Positions 1 through 8,272 of a stretch of DNA of 64,000 nt are shown here, piece after piece. Source of the stretch: Nocardioides jensenii JCM 1364 = NBRC 14755 (GTDB taxonomy: Bacteria; Actinomycetota; Actinomycetes; Propionibacteriales; Nocardioidaceae); assembly GCF_001552535.1 (NCBI RefSeq), contig NZ_BCRJ01000052.1, positions 1 to 64,000 on the forward strand, in the 5' to 3' direction. The notes beneath the pieces were generated by a model, which did not search any database, had not been told where the DNA came from, and worked only from the letters and a program-made list of their open reading frames with translations. Each line of letters opens with the position of its first letter. Positions within the stretch are counted from its first letter, which is position 1. Made by a program: the position numbers and the translations under genes.

Positions 1-30
1 ACGTTCGGACCCTCGCAAGGGTCCGAACGT
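1..30. terminator. Perfect 13-bp hairpin at window edge
   Basis: ACGTTCGGACCCT and AGGGTCCGAACGT form a perfect 13-bp stem around a CGCA loop. It lies 17 bases beyond the stop codon of the minus-strand gene ending at 48, so it probably ends that transcript, and possibly a convergent one outside the window. Any T-run on the minus strand would lie left of base 1 and cannot be seen. Confidence 0.7.
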
Positions 31-47
31 CAGGGACTATCGCAATT

Positions 48-347
48 TCAGAGGGCTTCGACGGCGTCCTTGGCTTCCTTCAGGCCGAGGCCGGTCTCCT
101 CGCGGTGCACCTTGATCGCCTGGATCTTCTTGCCCTCGATCGCGAGCTGCCGGACACGAGCCGAGATCGGTGCCCCCGTGGCATGCGGCGCGGAGGCCGT
201 TGACGCCGCCGGGACGATGATCTGGCTGATCTGGTGCTCGGAGATGCCCTGGTGGCGGGCGAGCAGCTCGACCAGTGCCTCGAGTCGGCCGATGCGGGCG
301 CGCAGCGCCTCGACGTCACGGGCGGATGCGGCATTGAAGATTCCCAT
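48..347 (-). CDS. Small protein with ribosomal L7/L12 C-terminal-like domain
   Basis: This 99-residue protein starts MGIFNAAS. It has a short helical, coiled-coil-like stretch (about residues 8-30, RDVEALRARIGRLEALVELL). It ends with the segment [20 protein letters not shown], which matches the factor-binding helix region of bL12 (compare [12 protein letters not shown] in the true rplL of this window). The bL12 N-terminal dimerisation domain is absent and its place is taken by the coiled coil. The reading frame stays open to 434, but ATG at 347 is preferred: a TAGCCT -10-like box (355-360) lies 7 bases upstream, as in leaderless actinobacterial mRNAs, and there is no Shine-Dalgarno sequence. 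Function is unknown. It might be a ribosome- or factor-associated accessory protein; that is inference. Confidence 0.75.
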   Translation of the reverse strand: MGIFNAASARDVEALRARIGRLEALVELLARHQGISEHQISQIIVPAASTASAPHATGAPISARVRQLAIEGKKIQAIKVHREETGLGLKEAKDAVEAL

Positions 348-502
348 GCCAGGCAGGCTAACCGCCGTCACGGGTCGTGGTGTGCCGTCGGACAGGCAAG
401 TGGCGGCGATCGTGCTCGTGGGCACGCTCAGCAAGGCGCGCGGGCCCGAAGGTTACCTGTCCTGCGGTCCGCTCGCCCGCGGCCGGACGGGCCATGCGTC
501 TC

Positions 503-1099
503 TCAGCGGGTGCTGACCAGCAGGTAACGCTCGTCGGTGGTCTCCTTGCCCCACAGCACGGGGTCGGTCAGTGGGGTGACCTTCGCCTGCATGCGGTGCA
601 CGCGCACGGCCTGCGACGCCTCGCTGGCGTGCAGCCCCGCGCCGGTGGACCAGAAGCCCTCGACCAGCACGAGGATGCCGCCGGGAGACAGCAGGTCGCA
701 CCACCGTGCCACCGTCTCGACCGGGTCCTTCATCGCCCAGAGCACGTGTCGACTCAGCACCACGTCGTAGGTCCGGCGCGGCAACGTCGGCGCGCTCGCG
801 TCACCGATCTCGAAGGACGCCGCCACGCCGTGCTCGGCTGCCTTGGCCCGTGCCCGGTTCACCATCTCGGGCGCGAAGTCGATGCCGTCGACCTGGTGCC
901 CGTTCTCGGCCAGGAGCACTGCCAGCGAACCGGTGCCACAGCCGAGGTCCGCGACCCGTGACGGCGCTTCGGGCAGTACGCCGTCCAGCAGCTGGCGCCA
1001 CGCGTCGCGCGTGGCCGGGTCCTGCAGGCCGTGATCGGCTTCGTCGTCGAAGGTGTCGGCCTGGGCATCCCAGAGGGCTGGGGTCTGTCCCGAGCTCAT
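503..1099 (-). CDS. Class I SAM-dependent methyltransferase
   Basis: This 198-residue protein has the Rossmann-like methyltransferase fold. Motif I is VADLGCGTGSLAVLL (about residues 48-62). The acidic end of beta-2 is GIDFAPEMV (about 72-80). There is a GDASAPTLP motif II-like loop and a post-motif LLSPGGILVLVEGFW. The length and the SPGG motif fit the UbiE/Methyltransf_11 group that acts on small molecules. No substrate can be assigned. It lies 10 bases upstream of the response-regulator stop codon region on the same strand but is probably a separate cistron read after the two-component genes. Confidence 0.85.
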   Translation of the reverse strand: MSSGQTPALWDAQADTFDDEADHGLQDPATRDAWRQLLDGVLPEAPSRVADLGCGTGSLAVLLAENGHQVDGIDFAPEMVNRARAKAAEHGVAASFEIGDASAPTLPRRTYDVVLSRHVLWAMKDPVETVARWCDLLSPGGILVLVEGFWSTGAGLHASEASQAVRVHRMQAKVTPLTDPVLWGKETTDERYLLVSTR

Positions 1100-1109
1100 G
1101 GGCGCGAAC

Positions 1110-1784
1110 CTACCGGCCGGGCGGGGATGCGGGCGGCTCGAGGCCCGACTGGATCGCGAAGACGACGAGCTGGGCCCGATCGCGGGCTCGGAGCTTCACC
1201 ATCGCCCGCGAGACGTGGGTGCGCACCGTGTCGGGGCTGACCACGAGCTCCTCGGCAATCTCCTGGTTGGAACGGCCGGTGGCCACCCACGCCACCATCT
1301 CGCGCTCCCGTTCGGTGAGCTGGCCGAGCTCGGGGTGCGGCGTACGACGGGGCGAGGATCCGGCCCCGAAGTGCTCGATCACCCGCCGGGTCACGGACGG
1401 AGCCAGCAACGACCCGCCCTCGGCGACCACCCGGATCGCGTCGAGCAGGGCAGTCGGATCGGCGTCCTTGAGCAGGAAGCCGGAGGCACCGAGCCGCAGC
1501 GCCTCGAAGACGTACTCGTCGAGCTCGAAGGTGGTCAGCATGACCACGCGTACGTCGGCCAGCTCGGTGTCCTGGCCCACGGCCCGCAGGAGCTCGAGCC
1601 CGTCCATGACCGGCATCCGGATGTCGCAGAGCACCACGTCGGGTCGTTCCCGGCGGATCAGCATCAGGCCGCCGCGACCGTCCGCGGCCTCACCGACCAG
1701 CTCGAGGTCGGGCTCGCTGCCGACCAGGGTCCGCAGCCCGACTCGCACCAGGGCCTGGTCATCGACCAACGCGACGCGGATCAT
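1110..1784 (-). CDS. NarL/LuxR-family response regulator
   Basis: This is a 224-residue two-component response regulator. The receiver domain occupies residues 1-120, with acidic pocket D8/D9, phosphoacceptor D54 in VVLCDIRMPVMDG, T85 and K106 in LLKDADP. The C-terminal LuxR-type helix-turn-helix covers roughly residues 155-215 (LTEREREMVAWVATG ... SPDTVRTHV). Its start overlaps the stop of the kinase gene by 4 bp (ATGA), so the two are translationally coupled. The divergent ABC exporter across the 130-bp intergenic region is the likely target, as in DesK/LiaS-type systems. Confidence 0.93.
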   Translation of the reverse strand: MIRVALVDDQALVRVGLRTLVGSEPDLELVGEAADGRGGLMLIRRERPDVVLCDIRMPVMDGLELLRAVGQDTELADVRVVMLTTFELDEYVFEALRLGASGFLLKDADPTALLDAIRVVAEGGSLLAPSVTRRVIEHFGAGSSPRRTPHPELGQLTEREREMVAWVATGRSNQEIAEELVVSPDTVRTHVSRAMVKLRARDRAQLVVFAIQSGLEPPASPPGR

Positions 1785-2893
1785 CGCACCAGAGGCAGCG
1801 ACGAACGCACGGCAAACCCGCCGTCGGCGGCCGGACCGGACTCGAAGGTCCCGCCCAGGGCACCGACCCGCTCTCTCATGCCCCGGAGACCCATGCCCTC
1901 ATCGTGCACCACTCCCCCGATCCCGTCATCGACGACCGAGAGGGTGAGCGTGTCGCCGCGCCGGTCCAGGGCGACGACCACGTGCGCAGCATCCGCGTGG
2001 CGCAGCACGTTGGTCAACGACTCCTGCACGATCGCGTAGACGCCCGCATCGACGTCCGGGGGCAGGTCGCCCGCGTTGCCGTCGACCCGGACCTCCGGGC
2101 CGGCGGCACGCACCCGCTCGATCAGCACCGGTAGATCGGCCAGACCCCGACGCGGGGCGCGTTGGGCGACCTCGCCGGTCATCTGCGACAGCTCGCTGCG
2201 CAACGCGTCGAGGGACTCCCGGCTGGTGTCGCGGATCGCCTCCAGGGCCTCGCGGACGGCGGCGGGGTCCTTCTCCAGCACGTGCAGCGCGACCCCGGCC
2301 TGCATCGCGATCACGGCCAGCCCGTGACCGACCCCGTCGTGCAGGTCCTGGGCCATCCGCAGCTGCTCCTCCGTGGCGGCGCGGCGTCTGTCGATGGCCA
2401 GCGCCTCGCTCTTTGCCCGCACCGTCGTGGCGATCGCCGCGGCCGCCGAGACCAACGCGCCCACGCCCATGGCCTGCCACACGCCGACGGTCAGCTCGTC
2501 CCACCGCAGACCGCGAGTCAGCAGGCCCGCCCAGACCAGCACCGCCGAGACGAGCAGCAGCGGCCACCAGGCGCGGAACGAGCGGCGCGTGGCGACCAGG
2601 AACGCGGCCACCACGATGGTGAAGAAGATCGGCCCGTTGTGGCCGCCGATCGCGAAGTATCCGCCGACCAGGGCACCGTTGGCGACGACGGCCAGCGGCC
2701 ACCGGTCGACGGCGAACAGCACCGCAGCCGACAGCACGGCGAGTACGACGGCCGCGATGCCACCAGCCAGCTCCGAGCCGGTGTGGAAGTCGCCACGCTC
2801 GCCGAAGTTCACCGCACCGGACCCTCCGGTGACGATCACCAGGACAGGAACCAGCCACCACCGGCGCGTGAGCAGGGACAACGTCGAGTTCAT
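1781..2893 (-). CDS. Membrane sensor histidine kinase (HisKA_3 type)
   Basis: This 370-residue kinase has five or six N-terminal membrane segments (about residues 12-155). They are followed by a HisKA_3 dimerisation domain with phosphoacceptor H185 in AQDLHDGVGHGLAV. A short HATPase domain follows, with VDDGIGG (about 315-321) and GLRGMRERV near the end. No extracellular sensor domain of any size is visible, so the membrane part itself probably senses the signal, as in intramembrane-sensing kinases. The gene is the first of a kinase-regulator pair and diverges from an ABC ATPase/permease pair. Confidence 0.92.
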   Translation of the reverse strand: MNSTLSLLTRRWWLVPVLVIVTGGSGAVNFGERGDFHTGSELAGGIAAVVLAVLSAAVLFAVDRWPLAVVANGALVGGYFAIGGHNGPIFFTIVVAAFLVATRRSFRAWWPLLLVSAVLVWAGLLTRGLRWDELTVGVWQAMGVGALVSAAAAIATTVRAKSEALAIDRRRAATEEQLRMAQDLHDGVGHGLAVIAMQAGVALHVLEKDPAAVREALEAIRDTSRESLDALRSELSQMTGEVAQRAPRRGLADLPVLIERVRAAGPEVRVDGNAGDLPPDVDAGVYAIVQESLTNVLRHADAAHVVVALDRRGDTLTLSVVDDGIGGVVHDEGMGLRGMRERVGALGGTFESGPAADGGFAVRSSLPLVR

Positions 2894-2924
2894 GCCCCCG
2901 ACGCTAGGGCAGTCGACCGCGTTC

Positions 2925-2958
2925 GTCGTACGACCCGCGGCGGCGGCTGCGTACGCAG
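2925..2958. promoter_or_regulatory. Two perfect palindromes between kinase and ABC exporter genes
   Basis: GTCGTACGAC (2925-2934) and CTGCGTACGCAG (2947-2958) are both perfect palindromes sharing the core CGTACG. Their centres are 23 bp apart in the 132-bp divergent region between the histidine kinase and ABC transporter genes. A dimeric NarL-type regulator could bind here and control both operons. The binding role is inferred from position and symmetry only. Confidence 0.45.
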
Positions 2959-3025
2959 GTTTGCGTAGCCACGGGCCGCACCTGGTCGGACGCCGTGCGG
3001 GGCGATCCGCGGAAACCTGAGTGCC

Positions 3026-3931
3026 ATGAACGAATCAGTGGTGGAGACACACGGGTTGACCAAGAGGTACGGCGACCGACTGGCCGTCGACCGCGTCGAC
3101 ATGACCGTGAAGACTGGCGAGGTCTACGGCTTCCTCGGGCCCAACGGCGCGGGCAAGACGACGACCTTGCGCATGATGCTCGGCCTGATCCGGCCCACCG
3201 CCGGCTCGGCCAGTGTCCTGGGGCAGCCCGCCGGCCGCCCCGACGTGACCGCGCGCATCGGCGCCTTGATCGAGGGCCCGGGCTTCTACCCCTACCTGTC
3301 GGGCCTCGACAACCTGCGGGTGATGGCGCGCTACCGAGGGCTGCCGAAGTCGACGGCCGCAGCGGCGCTGGCCCGGGTCGACCTGGCCGATCGTGGGTCC
3401 GACAAGTTCAAGTCCTACTCACTCGGCATGAAGCAACGACTCGGCGTGGCGTCCGCCCTGATGGGCGACCCCGAGCTGATCGTCCTCGATGAGCCCACCA
3501 ACGGGCTCGACCCTGCCGGTATGGCCGACATGCGGTCGCTGATCGTCGAGTTGGCCCGGGGTGGTCAGACCGTGCTGCTCTCGAGCCACCTGCTGGACGA
3601 GGTGCAGGAGATCTGCGACCGGGTCGGCGTGATCAACAAGGGCCGACTGCTCCGGGAGTCGACCGTCGCCGACCTGCGAGGTGGCGCCTCGCTCGTCGTG
3701 CGCGGGTTCCCCGTCGACGCGACGCTGGCGGTGGCGATGGAGGTTGCCGGCGAGGACGCCGTTCACCTCGATGGCGAGGACGTGCTGCTCGACGTCTCAC
3801 CCGGCCAGGCCCCGGACCTCACCCGGGCACTCGTGGCCCGCGGGGTCGACGTACACCAGATCGGGTCCACGGAACGGACCCTCGAGTCGGTCTTCTTCGA
3901 GATGACGACCGAGAAGGAGGCAGTGTCATGA
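3026..3931 (+). CDS. ABC transporter ATP-binding protein
   Basis: This is a 301-residue ATPase. Walker A is GPNGAGKT (residues 38-45), the signature is a variant SLGMKQRL (about 132-139), Walker B is LIVLDEP (151-157), and the switch His lies in LLSSHLLDEV. The C-terminal 80 residues form a typical extension of drug/bacitracin-type exporters (CcmA-like family). It overlaps the downstream permease by 4 bp (ATGA) and presumably forms the half-transporter dimer with it. The substrate is unknown. Divergence from a LiaRS/DesRK-like kinase-regulator pair suggests a role in envelope stress or antibiotic export. Confidence 0.92.
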   Translation: MNESVVETHGLTKRYGDRLAVDRVDMTVKTGEVYGFLGPNGAGKTTTLRMMLGLIRPTAGSASVLGQPAGRPDVTARIGALIEGPGFYPYLSGLDNLRVMARYRGLPKSTAAAALARVDLADRGSDKFKSYSLGMKQRLGVASALMGDPELIVLDEPTNGLDPAGMADMRSLIVELARGGQTVLLSSHLLDEVQEICDRVGVINKGRLLRESTVADLRGGASLVVRGFPVDATLAVAMEVAGEDAVHLDGEDVLLDVSPGQAPDLTRALVARGVDVHQIGSTERTLESVFFEMTTEKEAVS

Positions 3932-4797
3932 CTGCACTGACCACGAACGGCATCTTGTCCAGCACCCGCGCCGAGCTGCTGCGGCTGCGCAAGTGGCCCG
4001 CGGTGTGGGTCACCATCGGCGCCTGGCTGGCGCTGAGCCTGATGTTCGGCTACCTGTTCAACTACCTGTCCTACACGAGTGGGGACAGCAGCTTCAGCAC
4101 CGAAGGCACGACCAAGGCGGCCCTGCTCGCCGAGATGATGCCGGCCAACGTGCCGGACGTCTTCGTGCAGGGCATGCCGATGTTCGGCGGGGCGTTGATG
4201 ATGGTGCTCGGCGCGATCGTGGCCGGCAACGGCTACGGCTGGGGCACCTGGAAGACAGTCTTCACCCAGGGACCCTCACGCACGTCGGTGCTCGCCGGCT
4301 CGCTGGTCTCGGTGACCGTGGCCGTGCTCGGCGTGATGGTCACGTCCCTGGTCGTCGACTTCGGCTGCTCGCTGGTGATCGCAGGCACCGAGGGACAGTC
4401 GATCGTGTGGCCCTCTCTCGGCGCCATGGTCGAGTCCTTCGGCGCCGGGTTCCTCGTCCTCGAGATGTGGGCGCTGGCCGGCTTCGTGCTCGGCACCGTG
4501 GCTCGCGGACCGGCGCTCTCGGTCGGGCTCGGCCTGGTCTGGGCCCTGGTCATCGAGAACCTGCTGCGTGGTGTGGGGCAGCTGCTCTCTCCCGTGGAGG
4601 CGTTCACCGAGATCCTGCCCGGCACCGCGGCCGGCTCACTGATCGGCTCGATCGTGGGTGTCGAACGCGGAGGCGACGGCACGCCGGGAGTGCTCGACGT
4701 GCTCTCCGGCACCCAGGCGACGTGGACCGTGGCGGTCTACGTGGTGGTGCTGCCGCTGGTTGCGCTGTGGCTGGTCCGCCGACGCGACGTCGTCTGA
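3928..4797 (+). CDS. ABC-2 type transporter permease
   Basis: This 289-residue integral membrane protein has about six hydrophobic segments (for example residues 27-45, 85-107, 121-150, 165-200 and 268-284). It follows an ATPase gene with a 4-bp overlap. The first transmembrane helix is followed by an external loop (SYTSGDSSFS...), then GGALMMVLGAIVAGNGYGWGTW, a pattern seen in ABC-2 permeases of small exporters. It acts with the ATPase encoded just upstream. The gene is followed at once by a 19-bp-stem hairpin that separates it from a convergent acetyltransferase. Confidence 0.88.
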   Translation: MTALTTNGILSSTRAELLRLRKWPAVWVTIGAWLALSLMFGYLFNYLSYTSGDSSFSTEGTTKAALLAEMMPANVPDVFVQGMPMFGGALMMVLGAIVAGNGYGWGTWKTVFTQGPSRTSVLAGSLVSVTVAVLGVMVTSLVVDFGCSLVIAGTEGQSIVWPSLGAMVESFGAGFLVLEMWALAGFVLGTVARGPALSVGLGLVWALVIENLLRGVGQLLSPVEAFTEILPGTAAGSLIGSIVGVERGGDGTPGVLDVLSGTQATWTVAVYVVVLPLVALWLVRRRDVV

Positions 4798-4809
4798 CGA
4801 TCCGCTCCC

Positions 4810-4867
4810 CGCTACCGAACAGTCAGCAGGTTCTGTCACCAGAAATCTTGCTGACTGTTCGGTAGCG
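4810..4867. terminator. Long 19-bp inverted repeat between convergent genes
   Basis: CGCTACCGAACAGTCAGCA (4810-4828) is matched perfectly by its reverse complement at 4849-4867. The centre carries a further 5-bp stem, TTCTG/CAGAA, around TCAC. The element lies between the ABC permease stop (4797) and the stop of the convergent GNAT gene (4881). It is therefore placed to end transcription from both sides. There is no long T-run. It resembles the elements at 17070-17192 and 61531-61689. Confidence 0.8.
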
Positions 4868-4880
4868 CGAGGGTGAATCG

Positions 4881-5381
4881 TCAGACCTGTTTGGCGAAAC
4901 AGCGAGAGAGCGGCTCGTCCCGGTAGTAGCCGAACCCGTCGACAGGCGTGTAGCCCGAGGTCTCGTACAACGCGATGGCCTCGGGCTGCCTGGTGCCGGT
5001 CTCGAGGATCAGCACCTCGGCCCCGGCCTCGGCGGCGGTCGACTCCAGGTGCGCAAGCATCGCCCGCGCCACTCCGCGGTGACGTGCCCGCGGCACGACG
5101 TACATGCGCTTGATCTCGGCCGTGGTGCGTGACCCGAGGGCGAGTACGTCGTCCCGCCTGCGCCAGGCCCCCGAGGCGACCGGCTCGTCGTCGAGGTAGG
5201 CCACGAAGAAGCTGCCGGTCGGCGGGTCGAACATCGCCGGGTCCAGCGGAGTGTCGTCGCGGCTGCCGTAGCGCTCGACGTACTCGAGCTGGACGTCCTC
5301 GATCAGCCGCAGTGCGTGCCGGTGGCCGAAGCCGACCCGCTCGATGCGCGGCTCAGCAGATGCGGTTGCCACAGGAGACAC
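4881..5381 (-). CDS. GNAT-family N-acetyltransferase
   Basis: This 166-residue protein has the GNAT fold: beta-4 IKRMYVVPRARHRGVARAML contains the acetyl-CoA pyrophosphate loop RxxGxA (about residues 97-108). It is followed by LILETGTRQPEAIALYETSGY and a final FGYYRDEPLSRCF, as in the PhnO/YncA-like groups. The substrate cannot be named. The GTG start at 5381 lies inside the 3' end of a small zinc-ribbon gene on the same strand (29-bp overlap), so the two are probably co-transcribed and translationally coupled. Confidence 0.87.
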   Translation of the reverse strand: MSPVATASAEPRIERVGFGHRHALRLIEDVQLEYVERYGSRDDTPLDPAMFDPPTGSFFVAYLDDEPVASGAWRRRDDVLALGSRTTAEIKRMYVVPRARHRGVARAMLAHLESTAAEAGAEVLILETGTRQPEAIALYETSGYTPVDGFGYYRDEPLSRCFAKQV

Positions 5382-5484
5382 AGAATGTCGCGTCGGCGTG
5401 GTTGCGCACCCCGCACTTGATGCAGAGCTGGCCGGACTCGTCCCCCGAGGCCGCCTGCTGCGCGAAACCCGGGTTCGCTGTCAT
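5353..5484 (-). CDS. 43-residue zinc-ribbon protein
   Basis: MTANPGF starts a 43-residue protein whose last half is a compact zinc ribbon: CIKC, ten residues, then CVSC, plus a final Cys. A GGAG Shine-Dalgarno sequence sits 8 bases before the ATG at 5484. The longer frame upstream runs antisense to serC and has no support. The protein is as short as the zinc_ribbon domain itself, so it probably acts as a small metal-stabilised adaptor or binding module. It overlaps the start of the acetyltransferase gene. Its specific function is unknown. Confidence 0.7.
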   Translation of the reverse strand: MTANPGFAQQAASGDESGQLCIKCGVRNHADATFCVSCGNRIC

Positions 5485-5577
5485 CGGCTGGACTCCATTC
5501 GTCAGTGGCTTGAGCCGGATGACACAATAGGGCTTCGCTGACAGCGTGGTCAGGAAGCTCACCCTGAACGAAGATGA

Positions 5578-6708
<1,131 letters not shown>

Positions 6709-6712
6709 CCAC

Positions 6713-7210
6713 TCACTGGGCGAGGGCGGCTGCGATCTGGTCGTAGGTCGACCGGTCGAACGCCACCATCCGGGCCTCCTCGACGTTCGTCGGGGTGGCC
6801 CGGAGCGTTTCCAGGGCCGCGGCGATCGCGTCCTCGCGCGGCCAGCCGTAGACCCCGGCACTGACCAACGGGAAGGCGAGGCTGGCCGCACCGAGCTCGT
6901 CGGCGACGCGTAGGGCGCTGGCGTAGCACGAGGTGAGCAGGCTCCGATCGCGCTGACCGGCGGTGAAGTTCGGCCCGACCACGTGGATCACCCAGCGCGC
7001 GGGCAACGCACCGGCGATCGTCCACCCCGCTTCTCCGGTGGCCATCCCGTCGGGGAATCGGCGCACGCAGTCCTCGAGGATCACCGGCCCCCCGGCCCGG
7101 TGGATGGCCCCGTCGACGCCGCCCCCGCCGCGCAGGTGGCGGTTGGCGGCGTTCACGATCGCGTCGACCTGCTGGGTGGTGATGTCGCCCTGGGCGACGG
7201 TGATCTCCAT
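6713..7210 (-). CDS. Macrodomain protein (O-acetyl-ADP-ribose deacetylase-like)
   Basis: This 165-residue stand-alone macrodomain starts MEITVAQGDIT. It carries the characteristic DAIVNAANRHLRGGGGVDGAIHRAGG (catalytic Asn and Gly-rich loop, about residues 18-43) and the second loop PLVSAGVYGWPREDA (about 126-140). Proteins of the MacroD/YmdB group remove ADP-ribose from acetyl or protein substrates. Whether this one acts on O-acetyl-ADP-ribose or on ADP-ribosylated protein cannot be told from sequence. It is the last gene of the minus-strand run that starts near 15019, but a 45-bp gap separates it from its upstream neighbour. Confidence 0.92.
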   Translation of the reverse strand: MEITVAQGDITTQQVDAIVNAANRHLRGGGGVDGAIHRAGGPVILEDCVRRFPDGMATGEAGWTIAGALPARWVIHVVGPNFTAGQRDRSLLTSCYASALRVADELGAASLAFPLVSAGVYGWPREDAIAAALETLRATPTNVEEARMVAFDRSTYDQIAAALAQ

Positions 7211-7255
7211 GGGACCAGTGTGCCCCCGTCCCGCCGATCAGGTGCGCGGTCCGGG

Positions 7256-8272
7256 TCAGCGGGGCCGGAGCGCGCGCAGGAGTACGACGACCGCGCCCAG
7301 ACCGAACATCCCGCCGATGATCCAGGGCCACGGGTCGGGATCGGAGTCCTCTTCGGACGACTGGTCGGACGACTGGTCGGGCGAGTGGCCATCGGTGACC
7401 CGGTCGGAGCCGGGACCTGCCGAGGCATCCTCCTCCGGCTCCTTCGAGGCATCACCCTCCGCCGTCGCGTCCCCGTCGAGCGCCTGCTGGAGCCCGGCCG
7501 GAAGCCTGATCCGCAGCACTGGGGCGTGCACGCCCTCCGAGCTGAGGTAGATGCGTCCGTCCGGGCCGATCGCGAGCCCCTCCCCCTGTTGTTGCGAGGG
7601 CAGGTCGAAATCGCCCAGAGACGTCATCGCCGCGGTGTCGTAGAGGTAGGCGGTGTCGTAGTTGCGCAGCAGGAAGTGCTTGCCGTCGGGGAAGAACGCG
7701 CCGTCGGTGATCAGCCCCCGGGTCTCGCCGACCGGCTTGAAGACGTTGCCGCCCTGGTCGAGGGTGGCCGGGCCGCGGAGCACCTGACCACCGAGAACAC
7801 CCTTGGTCACCGTGTAGAGCCGCCCGGTGACCGGGTGCACCATGAGGGTCTCGGCGTCCTGCGGTCCGCCCTGCCAGGACACCGGATAGCGCTCGGTCGC
7901 GGAGCCGTCGAAGGGCACCCGCACCACGACCAGGTCATGCCTGGCGTGCCGGTTGTCGCCGATGTCGGCCACCCAGACCGCGCGTTCGCCCCGTGCCGCG
8001 GGCGCGATCGCCTCGACGTCCCTGGCCCCACCGGGATAGGCCACCTGCGAGGTCGTCGAACAGTCGTCACGGTCGACGAGGAACACGCGAGCCGTGTCAC
8101 CGGAGTCGTTCACGGTCAGCATCGTGTCGTCGCGCACGACCAGCCCGCTGGACTCGTTGATCGCCGGGTCCGTGAACGCGCAGACGGCCTGCTCGACCGG
8201 CCCGGGGTCGGCGACCGCGGCACCGACGGCGAAGGGCGTCGCGATGGCCACGGCCACCAACGCCTTCAGCAT
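7256..8272 (-). CDS. Secreted beta-propeller protein with C-terminal membrane anchor
   Basis: This 338-residue protein is presumably exported. The signal peptide is [21 protein letters not shown], followed by repeats with NHL/SMP-30-like blades (ESSGLVVRDDTMLTVNDSGD, WVADIGDNRHARHDLVVVRV, TDGAFFPDGKHFLLRNYD, GEGLAIGPDGRIYLSSEG). A long acidic Ser/Asp/Glu linker (about residues 265-310) leads to one transmembrane helix and the basic tail RALRPR. No LPXTG motif is present, so anchoring is by the helix. The ATG at 8272 overlaps the stop of the methyltransferase gene (ATGA), which fixes the start. Function is unknown; an extracellular binding or hydrolytic propeller is plausible. Confidence 0.8.
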   Translation of the reverse strand: MLKALVAVAIATPFAVGAAVADPGPVEQAVCAFTDPAINESSGLVVRDDTMLTVNDSGDTARVFLVDRDDCSTTSQVAYPGGARDVEAIAPAARGERAVWVADIGDNRHARHDLVVVRVPFDGSATERYPVSWQGGPQDAETLMVHPVTGRLYTVTKGVLGGQVLRGPATLDQGGNVFKPVGETRGLITDGAFFPDGKHFLLRNYDTAYLYDTAAMTSLGDFDLPSQQQGEGLAIGPDGRIYLSSEGVHAPVLRIRLPAGLQQALDGDATAEGDASKEPEEDASAGPGSDRVTDGHSPDQSSDQSSEEDSDPDPWPWIIGGMFGLGAVVVLLRALRPR

